A DNA stretch of 64,000 nucleotides from Ipomoea triloba. Taxonomy: Eukaryota > Streptophyta > Magnoliopsida > Solanales > Convolvulaceae. The notes beneath the pieces were generated by a model. The model searched no databases, had not been told where the DNA came from, and worked only from the letters and a program-made list of their open reading frames with translations. Shown here piece after piece: positions 11,145 to 21,562 of the stretch. The stretch is from assembly GCF_003576645.1 (NCBI RefSeq), contig NC_044916.1:35388718-35452717 (forward strand), given 5' to 3'. Made by a program: the position numbers and the translations under genes. Numbering within the stretch: the stretch's first letter is position 1; the number at the start of each line of letters is the position of its first letter.

Positions 11145-12717
11145 TGATAAGTGCTTATTTGTCTACATTTTCCCCCTTTCACTAAGTTATTTTCTTTATT
11201 TATCATTCCAAATTTCATGAGAATTAGTGCTTATTTGTGTTACTTTGCAAGGAGTATGAGTTGGAAAGCATTAGAAGCAAAGATGAGCATTTTCATGCAT
11301 TTTGGTGGGCATTGGAGTCAAATGGAGGCCAAATATGAAACTATGTAGATGGGTGCAACACTTCCAAGGGAGCCTAAGATTGGTATTTTCAATGGTCTTT
11401 GTCATTTAGACAAACCAAAACAAAAGAGAAGCAAAAGATCAATGTGTTGAAATTTCTGCACGTTGACATCTTAGTAATTGGACCATATCTCAGCCTAGAA
11501 ATGTCAAAATTAAGTGATCTTTAAACCATTGGAAAGAAGATTTCAAGGGCTACAACTTTGCTAGAGATACAAATTTCGTAATTCTGAACGGAAAATGGTG
11601 AAAAACAGCCTAGAAGTCAAAGCAGCTGCACAGAGTTCGAAAATGCAATTTCTGGAGTGTTGGCAAACGGCCTGGGACACGGCCGTATACATGGGCGTTT
11701 GATTTATGCCGATTTACAGTGTGAAAATGCAGTTTTTGAAGAGGAGGCAAACGGCCATTGACACGGCCGTTTCCTAGGCCGTTTGGGACCTGCTCTGCTC
11801 ACTATTTAAGCTCGTTTTGAGCATTTTGAACACGGTTTTGACCCATGGTTGAACCCTAAACACTCCCATTCACTCCCTTTCATATTTTTAGGTTAGATTA
11901 GACTTAGATCTATGTATTTTAACACTTTTGGAGCTTGTAATCTTGGATTTGAAGCTTGGATTTCAAGATTCTTCCTCCCATTTCAATAGAGAAGTTTTCT
12001 TTCCTTTATCTCTTTTCTTTTGCAAGATTTATGTTTATTACTTGTGTTTTTGTGTTCTTTATGCTATTTAATCATGGGTAGTTAGTTTATGGGCTTGAGT
12101 TAGGGTTGTATTATCTATTTGGATGCTTAAGTTGTGATTATTGTGAAAAAGGGGAAGAACCCCAACCTAGGGTTCTTGAGTTTGAATTGGGTTTGTTTCT
12201 ATCTTTCAATGATTAGTGGCCAATGATTGTTGTTTGTCTTTGGAAAGTCTTTCATCTCAATGGGAATTGGATGGGAGACTTGAGCCAACCCAATCTCAAA
12301 CCCATTTTCTCTTCTATGGAAATAGGGGTAGATTTGGGGCTTAAATAGCTTTTGTTCTTCAAGAACTTAGGTTGATACACCATGGGAATGGGGCAACCTT
12401 TGTTCTAATCCTTGTGGAAACTTGGATTTATTAGTGCTAGCCTCTAGAACCTAGGTAAAATGTTCTTCCCCCAAACTTAAGTGTTAAAGCATCTAGATAG
12501 TAATTCCCCTAGCTTGAGTCCTATTTCTTTATTTTGCACTTATCTATTGTTTATATGTGTTTGTTCTACCTTGTTATCATTTCCTTAGCTTCTTGTTGAT
12601 TTCCTTGTGCTAGTGCCTAGTTTTGTGATTGCATATTGCGTGCCATAACCCCCAATCCTCAGCGGAACGACATTTCACACCCGTACACTCACCATCACTC
12701 ATTTTTGCTACACATCA
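11145..12717 (+). repeat. 3' LTR
   Basis: 1573 bp, TGATAAGTGC to CTACACATCA. It differs from the 5' LTR by about ten scattered substitutions in the first ~700 bp, appears identical through the middle, and then diverges strongly over its last ~46 bases. Confidence 0.93.
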
Positions 12718-12891
12718 GTAATTAAGCTAAATATTGGTCGTTGAATTTATTTTTATACTTCGTAATAATTAAAGTTAAATGATTTCTCATTTTTCCATAT
12801 TTATTTTTGTAATAATATAATTACTTAAGTTATATTAAATATAGATCTTTTTAAGATAATTGTAAACAAACAAGTCATATATTATTCAATT

Positions 12892-12941
12892 AACTGAGGG
12901 ATACTTATTTTCAAAAAAAAAAAAAAAACTGAGGGATACTT
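12892..12941. mobile_element. Micro-insertion: ATTTTC-poly(A) with 15-bp direct repeats
   Basis: AACTGAGGGATACTT occurs at 12892-12906 and again at 12927-12941. Between them is only ATTTTC followed by 14 A residues. The long direct repeat plus poly(A) is what target-primed reverse transcription leaves, here with almost no element body. Confidence 0.65.
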
Positions 12942-13259
12942 TTGCACTAATCTTATAATCAAATAAATGTACATATTCAATATTATATTTAAAAAAATTA
13001 TCTTTAATTTTATTATCTAAATAAATAATACAAAAATTTATCCGTGAATCAAATTTGCTCTCATTCAAGCAAAGAAAACATCAGAAAACATAATCAATCC
13101 AACTAATTTCATCAATTGCACTATATAATATTCGATGTTATAATTTATATAATGGTATATCGATCCAAATATTCTTAAAATATTATAACAAATTCATTCC
13201 GTGCAACGCACGGGCGAAAATAATAGTTATGTAAATAACGTAAATGAAAAAGAGATTAA

Positions 13260-13558
13260 GGGTGTGTTTGGTTTGTGGGTTTAGGCATAAGGTATGAGTA
13301 TCAAAGTGATTGTTATTGTTTGGTTGATAGGTTTTTAAAATACTACTATGGGTTTCGAATACCCCATTAATGGGAAAACCCATACCCTAATGAAATAAGG
13401 GTTTCATTTCCCTTCATCCTTTCTTCCCCAACTATTAATTCATTCCCACTCCACCCTACTACCAAACATTCAAAATACTTTCACCAAAACCCATTACCCT
13501 TACCAAGTATTTGATACCCATACCGATTCCGATTCCCATGCGCGAACCAAACACACCC
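13260..13558. mobile_element. Tourist-like MITE (PIF/Harbinger type), 299 bp
   Basis: The ends are inverted repeats GGGTGTGTTTGGTT and AACCAAACACACCC (14 bp perfect, imperfect beyond), flanked by the 3-bp duplication TAA at 13257-13259 and 13559-13561. A TAA/TTA target duplication is characteristic of PIF/Harbinger elements. The interior is non-coding. It lies 33 bp beyond the Helitron-like 3' end. Confidence 0.88.
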
Positions 13559-13773
13559 TAAGAAAATGGAAACTTATCTATTAAAATTAAAAGATAATTC
13601 ATTAGAATTCTAAGTGTAAATTATATTATTCAGTACAAGCTTTCAAAAGGTTAAATTAAGAACCTAAACCTAACCTTAATTCAATCCTAAAAGCTTATCC
13701 TAAAATATGAAAAGAAATGAAAGAATCAACTAAGACTCATCTAATAGTCAGAATCATGAAAAATTGTCTCAAA

Positions 13774-13806
13774 CTAGTATGCCACCCATGCGATGCACGG
13801 ACTAAA
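13774..13806 (-). mobile_element. Helitron 3' terminus on the minus strand
   Basis: Read on the minus strand: a hairpin CCGTGC-ATC-GCATGG (one G-T pair), then GTGGCATACTAG, then T. This is a canonical CTAG end with the hairpin about 11 bases inside. The matching 5' end should lie to the right on this strand, but I could not find a convincing one, so the element's extent is unknown. Confidence 0.6.
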
Positions 13807-14640
13807 TATTTGAAATATTAAAATAATTCTATGTTATTAAAAATTATTAATATTATTAAATTTCTTATATAATAATGAAATATGATGTTTATTCATTTAT
13901 AAAGTTTTATTTTTTAAAAATATAATTATGCTGATTTGATATGATAAAAATATGAACATAAATATTTGTAATTAAAATATAAATTGATATTTAAGGTGAT
14001 TAATTACTAAAAATAATAAACTATATTAAAAGATTTGAATACAACGTATTTAAAATTTCACTCGTTCGATACATGATATTAATTCGATCAATTATATAAG
14101 AATATACTCTAAGAGTATTAAGCGATAGTATACAATATTAACTAAATGATATGAATATGTGGTTGCATGCATGTAAATTCATGACAATAATTAATTAAGT
14201 ATAAAACTTGTACAAAAAAGCTACATAATTAAACTTATATGTTGTGAATTTGTGATGCACAAATAGAACATTTTTATAAAATTCATGTAATATTATGATA
14301 ATTTTAATACGAAAAATTTATACTAAATTCAAACTATTCTAACATAATATGAAGAATTAAATTCTATTATAAATTTCAAATTTTAAATTTTGTTCAAAAA
14401 ATAATTTCTGAGTACTATTGACTCTAACATAGTGTAGTATTTGTTTAATATACTTTTAAAAAGTGTTTTAAATAAACACACATTATTATAAAACGATTAC
14501 TTTCACAAATCTAAATTGGATGTAAAATAATAATCTTTAGACAATTTTTTAAAAGATAAAAAGACAACTTAAAAAAAAAAACAAATTTTTATAAATATTA
14601 TATGTTAAGGCACTTATAAATTTTGAGAAAGAAATAATCA
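13800..14640. repeat. Diverged dispersed repeat, copy A
   Basis: AT-rich non-coding sequence collinear with 15326-15915. Both begin with a TATTTGAAATA..TTAAA word and share ATTTGATATG, TACAAATCTAAATT and AAAATAATAA words in the same order. Both end in ATATGTTAAG. No protein-coding frame. Confidence 0.7.
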
Positions 14641-15325
14641 GATATAATATTTAGATACATCATATTGCAATAACACACGTTATTATGATACTAAATCCCA
14701 ATCCAATACAAACTATGACACAAACTTGATTTAGTTTCTAGACCCAACTAACTCAAACCCAAAAACTCATCTTATAAATGCTACAACTCACTCATTTGAA
14801 ACCCTGGATACCCATTCTTCATTATTCCGCAACTCCACCCCCACTCGTTTGAAGGTTTAGGGTTTTTTTATGTGCTTTATTGATTAGTTAAGTCAAAAAA
14901 ATTATTTATGTTTCCATAAATTTTAGTTGAAAGCTTGTATAATGTTGGATTATGACATGTTCCCATGATGTCATAAGAATGTAGTTATAATTCACTGCTA
15001 TGTGTAAACCTTCAAAGTGATTATGTGTAGTGTATAATTTTAAGATTTACATGTTGATGTAGTTCTCTTGATAAACCAATACAATTTTCTTGATAGATTT
15101 TAGTCATTTTTATTTGTATTAGTGTAAAGAGATTTATTTGTTGCATTTGAATACTTTGGACTTTTTATTTTTTTTTATTTTTTATGAAGAGAATCAATAA
15201 TACTATGGAACAAAGAACTTGTGGCTCAAGTGACACAGGATAATGTTTTATCTTAATATGTCAAATGTTTCCCTTTTTCTTTCTATTCTATTACTCTTGT
15301 AGAAAAGCATGAGGAGAGCTCCAAT
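14640..15325. other. Non-coding stretch between repeat copies; possible leader sequence
   Basis: A TATA-like TTATAAATGC near 14773 is followed by a C-rich stretch ending in GGTTTAGGGTTTTT near 14860, resembling a plant 5' leader. No open frame follows, so this may be a captured gene start. The remainder is AT-rich. Confidence 0.35.
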
Positions 15326-15915
15326 TAAGTATTTGAAATAATTAAATTATGATATATTATTAGAAACTATTAATGTTATTAAATTTTATTTATCAAAAAG
15401 AAATATGAGCATTTTATTCATTTTTAATCTTTTGTTATTTAATAATTATGTTCATTTGCTATGAAAAATTATGAATTCAAATATTTTTAATTAAAAAAGA
15501 ATTTGATATAGATGATTTCATTCAATATTTGATGTCGATTACACATTTAAAAAATTTTTAAATTATATTTTATTATACGTTATCTTATTTTTAAATGATA
15601 TTTTAATTATAATTAAGTGTATTATGATACTTTTAATTTGTTCAAAAAAATGATACTTTTAATTTGAACAATGAATAATACATTCGAATAAAATCAAATT
15701 ATTATGACATAATACGAATAATTAAATTCTATCATATATTTATTTGAGTTTAAACTTTTAAATATTGTTCATAAAATACTTTTAACATATTATTACAAAA
15801 CAATTATTTTTACAAATCTAAATTAAATATAAAATAATAACCTTTATCATATTTAAAAACAAAAAAACAAAAAAAAAAAACAAAATTTTACAAAATATTA
15901 CGGAGTATATGTTAA
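15326..15915. repeat. Diverged dispersed repeat, copy B
   Basis: The second copy of the family at 13800-14640, shortened by indels. It ends in ATATGTTAAG immediately before the C-rich start of the next gene fragment. It carries a micro-insertion at 15624-15666. Confidence 0.7.
15624..15666. mobile_element. Micro-insertion: TTC-poly(A) with 17-bp direct repeats
   Basis: ATGATACTTTTAATTTG occurs at 15624-15640 and 15650-15666, separated by TTCAAAAAA. The form matches the insertions at 12892 and 40104. Confidence 0.55.
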
Positions 15916-17446
15916 GACACGCACACCCAAACACAGCCGTAACCCTAACACCCATCCCTCTGCCGCCCTCACCCATCGCGCACTCTTCGCCTCTCACCCC
16001 TCGAATCGTCTCTCTCTGTCTCGCAGCCTTTGCTGTTCTCCGCCTGGATGTCTCCGGCTCTCCACCATCGGCGTCTCCAGCTCTCCAACCTTGGCGCTCT
16101 CATCGTCTCTCTGTCTTGCAGCCTCTCCGTTTCCGGCTCTCCACCCTAGGCTTCTCCGACTCTATGCCCTCAATGCTTTCGTGCTCGAAGGTGCTGGTAG
16201 AAAGGCCCAGTCAACACCTGGTAGGAGAGGGTTCAGGAATTCCAAAGTCGTTTCTCCCCTCGCTCTGAATCTGCTCCCTACCAGAGAGCTTTCTTTTCAG
16301 GTTGACTGGCTTTGAACTCTTTCTCTACTTGGGGTTTTTATTTTATTTTATTTTTTTTGTTCATGTCGAGAGTTATCAATTCATTCTTGTCAGGTTTACT
16401 CCTTATGTATTTATGTGGTTTTGTTAGTTTATATTAAATATTCCTTTCAAGTTTTCTGCATTTTGTTATATGAATACCTGAAAGGTCATAGCTTTCACCT
16501 TTACTTTTCTTTTCCTTGACCTCAGTCATTCTTTTTAACTGTTTCCCTCTTTTTTTTTTGTTGGTTTTTACTAAGTATTAGCTTGTTACTATCAAAGGCT
16601 TATGCTAGATTACTGATGCATTTTGTGGGAATTGAATGTAGATACATGGAGAGACCATGAAGTTTTCTTATGAATGAGACAGGATTAAAGATAGTGGTTG
16701 CATATGGAGGGGCATCAATACTTCCATAGGTGTTATACTCATACATATCCTTTTTTCTCTTTTAGTAATTTTTGTCTTCTTCTGCATGATCATGCTGTAA
16801 ATCTTAACATTTGTTTTTATGAATGTACATTTATGGAAAACACAGCTCAAAATCATGAAAAAAGACTAAGTCAATTCATTATAATAAATTTAAAGCTAAC
16901 ACATCAGGTATTGTTTCATGGTACAATCATCTTCAACAGTGTGCATTTTTATTCCCCCAATGGTAGTTTACCCCTTCAACTTTTTCATTTTTCTTTCCTC
17001 TGTCAACTATTAACTTTTAAAATTTCCTTTTCAGAATGAATATTCATTGAACATGTTTCTCTTTGTTAAATGAGTTCAATATATCAACCTAGTACTCAAT
17101 TCTTACCATGTTTTATTTTTTTGACTTTCAAAGATTTATTTGTTTATAGTTTAGTCCTAATATAACATATTTTATCTGTTATGTTCATTTTTTAAATCAA
17201 AGATGTGGTAGTATGAGCTAGTTTCTTGATGAATGAATCTATTATTTGCATCATTCTTTCAATTAATGAAATCTGTTAAACCTTCTATACCAGGTGGAAT
17301 CAGCAAATGTCAATGGGCACGCTAAAATTGGGTCAAGGAAACTGCCAGCAGATGTCACATTCTCAACCTGGTACAGTGGGACAGAACCAACCAACTGGAG
17401 TTGATGTTCAAGCCCTTGCTAAGCTGACTCTTGCTCTTGAAAAAAG
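15916..17446 (+). pseudogene. Unidentified gene fragment with two apparent exons
   Basis: An abrupt rise in C content at 15916-16300 (CCTCTGCCGCCCTC, CTCTCTCTGTC) resembles a plant leader or first exon, ending at TTTTCAG before GTTGACT. A second exon-like piece at 17294-17446 lies between ACCAG and GTTTAT and reads in one frame with Gln-rich text (CQQMSHSQPG, then QALAKLTLALEK). No further exons are found before the opposite-strand fragment begins. I do not recognise the family. It may be a truncated gene, a captured fragment or the start of a poorly expressed gene. Confidence 0.35.
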
Positions 17447-17638
17447 GTTTATATATTTTTGTGTCCATCTGCTGGATATGCTAATGACTATTCTTGGCGT
17501 TTGTTATGCTTTCTATAGTTGATGAATGCATAATAGAAATTCACATATATTTGAGATATAAAGAAAATGAGAAAATATCCTATTACAGCAGAACAATAAC
17601 CCTTTAGTACAATTTGATAATTAGATGCCTAATATACC

Positions 17639-18630
17639 TTACACATACTCCTCTAATTGTAAAGCAATAACAAATGCCTTTATCAATTTTGCAGAATAAT
17701 TATTCAAGAATTCCTGCAAAAAAAAAGGTTAATAAAACATACAAAAAATATATTAAATAAAACCAACAATTAAAGATACACCATTGATGAGTACCTTTAG
17801 TTCAATTGCAGTTTTAGTTTTCTCCCCACCTAATTGTAGCTTTAGTTTCTACCTCTTTTTGGCATTGAAAGAGACTTCTACTGTCATTGCTTTCTTGATA
17901 GATACAGATTTGTTTCCAATGATTAGGCCATAACCTTTTTCATCATGGGTGAGCACTTTGCCAAATAATTCTGATGAGAAAACATGTATGCTGGTCAAAA
18001 CGTCAACTCTATTATGGCTGCCTAGATTTTGTTATGTTTATCAAATTATTGTTCATTTGTTAATTTGTTCGTTGTCATTTGCTTGGTCACACAATTCACT
18101 TTGTTCAATTCAATAAACTTGGGTGTGTATTCTTTCAAGCAATCCAAAATTTATCTATTAAAGCTATCACTCTATTAGAACTTAAAGAATGGCATGCATT
18201 CAGTTAATTTTCTGTGAAAATTATACCAAAATATGTATCCTTTCAATCTTTCATAACCTAGGTGTTGGAATATATTTAGTAAATGTAAATGAATAAATAT
18301 TGCCATTGGAGATTCTTACTTTACTCTTGATAATTTCAGGTGTATATGGTGATGACAACCCTTGGTAATGCTGGGATATATATTGTTTAGTATGCTGTTC
18401 AAACCCTTCCAAGAAGGGGTTCTATCAGTTTTGCATCTCCTAGTCCACTCCTTCCCAAAACAAATGAGAAACACAAATAAAAAGTTGTCCTGAGTACCAC
18501 TACATAAATATAAAATATGTAGGAAGTTGCATACTGTAAAATTCTTATAATTTTTCATGAAATAGAGCTTTAAAATGATAATAAAGGGAAATACCTCTTT
18601 GTTTCCTGATCTTTTTCTCTTGTGCTCCAA
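17639..18630 (-). pseudogene. Unidentified broken gene, at least four exon-like pieces
   Basis: On the minus strand, protein-like frames sit between splice signals. They are: a start piece MEHKRKRSGNKE at about 18630-18595; a piece around 18320-18480 containing GDAKLIEPLL and then, one frame over, EGFEQHTKQYIS and SSPYTPEIIKSK; a piece at 17853-18021 containing ELFGKVLTHDEKGYGLIIG; a 35-base piece at 17795-17829 (GEKTKTAIELK); and a last piece at 17639-17713 after a strong poly-T/GCAG acceptor (AKLIKAFVIALQLEEYV, stop). The text looks like a real alpha-helical protein, but two joins need a one-base shift, so I call it a likely pseudogene or sequence-error-damaged gene. Family not recognised. 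Confidence 0.4.
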
Positions 18631-19556
18631 TGTGAATGTGTGATTTCAGCTCAAGACATGATGTATTTATAAGCTATTGCCCCCCCCCCCAATTTAAATT
18701 CAAAATATGTAATCATTATTTTTTAGCATGCCTTTTATTGTAACTTGTAAAAGTAATCAGCACATTGGTAAATGATACTATTTAATGACTTGTTTTAATC
18801 AATGTATAACTTTTTAAAGGCAGTTAAGGGCATTGGAAAATGGAATACACAAAACAACTAATACAGGCATTAAATATTCAAAATCAGTTTACTTGCAATC
18901 TATTTTAAAGCTTTTATTTAAAAGAAAAAAAGAGTCAAAAGTCTTTGGGCGGAAGAATAGAGCATTTTCACATGCCAAATCCCCTCTCTTTATTATAATA
19001 AGAGATAACACCTTAAATACTAAACAAGGTATAATGCGCACAACTACATAGAACTATAGAAGGTTGTGCATCACCTACCCCGTGTGTTTGGCCCTCTCAC
19101 TCTGACAGAATGTGTTTTGAAGATTTTTGCATTTTGTATGGCCGGGCATGACCCAATAGTATACGTCTCTTGGAATTGATGAATGCTCATTCAATAATTG
19201 CATGCTCTCTTTTTATTTTATGCTTCAATAATCAATAATATATGGTCAACTTGCGACTTGAGTCATCTATCTCTTCTTCAAAATGCATGGAAATCAATCA
19301 TTTTTGCTTGGATGCATGATGGAACTTGCACCTAACTAAGTAAACAAAGCAAATAAGGATTCTTTTAAATATAGGGTAAATTATGATCTAAAAAACATAA
19401 ACTTATCATGTTGTAGTTATATGAACCTTCAATTATTAGTTTTGGATATAGGTAGTTATTAGTTATTGGGTCGTTTATGTGGTTGATTTTATTTATAATT
19501 TATACACATATATATTCTTTGAGAGAATGGGAGCTCAAAGGATATGATGCAACAAG
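18631..19556. other. Intergenic, upstream of the purine permease
   Basis: No gene seen. A C10 run lies near 18680, with AT-rich text elsewhere. The permease promoter should lie in the last few hundred bases; TATA-like ATATATATTC sits near 19508. Confidence 0.5.
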
Positions 19557-21050
19557 ATGAGGACAATCCTCCTTTTATTCAACGTTGTATTATTGGCAAT
19601 CGGGAACTGCGCTACCCCTTTGCTCCTCCGCCTCTACTTCCTCCGAGGCGGCAACCGTTTATGGTTTTCAACCTGGCTCCAAACCGCCGCCTGCCCGGTG
19701 GTTTTCATCCCTCTCCTCATCTCCTACCTCCGCCGCCGCCGCCGGCGGAGGAGTGACACCAAGTTCTTTCTTATGACGCCGTGTCTTTTCCTCTCCGGTG
19801 CACTCATCGGCCTTCTGATGGGCCTCATGAACTATCTCTACACCTACGGCATGGCCAAGCTTCCCGTTTCCACGTCGTCTCTTATAGTTAGCTCTCAGCT
19901 GGGGTTCACGGCGTTGTTCGCTTTCTTGCTCGTGAAGCAACAGTTTACCGCGTTCTCGGTGAACTCCATCGTCTTGCTGACGGCCGGGGCGGTGGTTTTG
20001 GGTCTCCGAGCCGGAAATGACCGGCCGGCCGGGGAGTCGAATAAGGAGTATGCTTTGGGGTTTGTGTTGACTCTTGCGTCGGCGGGTTTGTATGGGTTGA
20101 TTATGCCGTTGGTGGAGTTGATTTACAAGAAGGCTAATACGCCGATTGGTTATATTTTGGTGTTGGAATTTCAGATGGTAATGTCTTTTGCTGCCACTCT
20201 TTTCTGCACTGTTGGAATGTTCGTAAACCGTGACTTCCAGGTTAACTTCTTGCTTCTATCTTCATCAATAATATAATAAACACAAGCACGCATTACCTTT
20301 TTCTTTTTTTTGAGTAACTACAAAACCTCTACTTAGTATCTGAGGATGTACTGGATCCTCTCATAGCTAACCAGCTTAAAATAAGAAAATTAATATGTCA
20401 CTTCTTGAAAAGTGTGCACTAACCAAAAAGCCAAGCTTAAACTAAGAAAACTAATATGTCACTCCTTGAAAAGTGTGCACTAACAAAAAAACCCAATAGA
20501 CAACTTTGACAGGAAGTCAAACTGAGAGTATGACCTAGCCTAATTTAGGTTGTTTATAGCTAACTACCGACTCAAAATGAGAAAACTAATAAACCACTCT
20601 CACACCTTGTGGTTACCAAGTCAACAACCTAACTTAGATGGGGTTGTCACTAAATTTTTTTGTATTATTTATTTATATTATATACAGGTGATCCCAAGGG
20701 AAGCAAGAGAGTTTGAATTGGGTGCAGCAAAATATTACATAGTAGTGGTATGCACTGGGATTACATCGCAATCGTTCCTTATGGGAGCCCTTGGGGTGAT
20801 CTGCTACGGTTCATCTTTGCTCTCCGTCATCATCAACACCGTTCTCCTCCCAGTGACGGAGCTTCTCGCCGTGATTTCATTCCACGAGAAGTTCCAGGCG
20901 GAGAAGGGCGTCTCTCTTTTCCTCTGCCTCTGGGGATTTGTTTCTTATTTTTACGGAGAGATCAAACGCCGCAGTAAAGACATGGTGGATGAGGAGAAGA
21001 ACCAAACCCCACAAACGACAGAGATGACTCCCACATCACATGTGGCCTGA
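19557..21050 (+). CDS. Purine permease (PUP family transporter)
   Basis: Two exons, 19557-20240 and 20688-21050 (phase 0 junction, GT-AG), give 348 residues. PUPs are plasma- or endomembrane carriers of the drug/metabolite transporter superfamily that move adenine, cytokinins and related bases with protons. The protein has about nine to ten hydrophobic segments. Family hallmarks are LLLRLYFLRGGNRLW after TM1, the MGLMNYLYTYGMAKLPVSTSSL stretch, SQLGFTALFAFLLVKQQFT, and, after the intron, the REFELGAAKYYIVV and SQSFLMGALGVI segments. The N-terminus is short: the first in-frame ATG after a stop at 19545 puts TM1 at the very start, whereas many PUPs have a longer cytosolic lead. An Arg-rich loop (SYLRRRRRRRSDTK) follows TM2. 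Exon 1 is GC-rich relative to its surroundings. Substrate cannot be told from sequence. Confidence 0.92.
20325..20660 (-). repeat. Antisense SINE-like remnants in the permease intron
   Basis: Read on the minus strand, 20560-20650 contains AGGTTGTTGACTTGGTAACC, resembling the SINE-like copy at 40763. A partly duplicated ~55-bp block (AAGAAAAYTAATATGTCACT...GTGCACTAAC) occupies about 20385-20490. Confidence 0.45.
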
Positions 21051-21562
21051 AATGAAATTCAATCAACCAAGAAGCTACACGGCTCTTTTCATTGTAGAAA
21101 TCAATTTAATGGGGTGGCCTTTCATTAGTCATTAGTGTTCCACTTCCATTTTTTCACTTGTAATTCCAATAGCGACAGTCTACAACTTGTCATGCTATAT
21201 GCCAAATCTTCACCATCAAGTGTAGTGTTTACATTGGACACCAAAGCGTATGCTTCAACAATAATCTGTACCTCAATTAATAATCTTTTATCTAATATGT
21301 ATATAAAAAGTCAAAACTCTTCACCACCAAATGGCAGGGTCAGTAAACTTTTAGATCAGAGCTTGAACTGTGCAGAGAAGAAGATGACACCACAAAGTTC
21401 TAGTTGCAGCCAATCCCTGGATAAAAGACTGCCAAGTACGTGCACGGCTTACTGCCAACATCAAATAGGATCGAGATGATGTTGATGAGTTACCCACCTT
21501 GCCATCACAGGTTGTCGTGTTCTAGTCTTGATGATTCTATCTTTTGCAATCAGCGGCGGTCT

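Larger units (their letters stand above)
6070..12717 (+). mobile_element. Non-autonomous LTR retrotransposon with gag-like ORF only
   Basis: Complete structure: a 5-bp target duplication GTAAT (6065-6069 and 12718-12722), LTRs of 1565 and 1573 bp beginning TGATAAG and ending ATCA, a primer-binding site at 7640, a polypurine tract at 11131-11144, and 3.5 kb of internal DNA. The internal region encodes one gag-like protein and no protease, reverse transcriptase, RNase H or integrase, so it must use enzymes supplied by a relative. The tRNA-Asp type primer site and the conserved GGGAGGCA motif after the ORF point to the Athila/Tat side of Ty3-gypsy (established knowledge of those groups; assignment here is inference). 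It fits the TR-GAG class. The LTRs differ at about ten sites over most of their length, so insertion is fairly recent. Confidence 0.92.
1224..13226 (+). mobile_element. Helitron-like element, interrupted by an LTR retrotransposon
   Basis: The left end begins TCTATACTATATATAAAAG directly after an A at 1223, the usual plant Helitron 5' form. The right end carries a perfect 6-bp hairpin (CCGTGC, loop AAC, GCACGG; 13199-13213), followed 13 bases later by ATAG at 13223-13226 and a T at 13227. That is the normal Helitron 3' layout except that canonical CTAG reads ATAG, so the end may have mutated. The nested retrotransposon (6070-12717) and the artefactual duplicate account for more than 8 kb, leaving roughly 3.6 kb of element. 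No Rep/helicase coding sequence is visible, so it is non-autonomous. The pairing of the two ends is inferred; they could belong to two separate Helitrons. Confidence 0.55.

Noticed and set aside
4346..11348. Three near-identical 65-residue frames at 4346, 6076 and 11151
   Set aside because: They lie inside LTR copies (one artefactual), begin at the LTR edge and show no domain; they are repeated non-coding LTR sequence, not a gene family.
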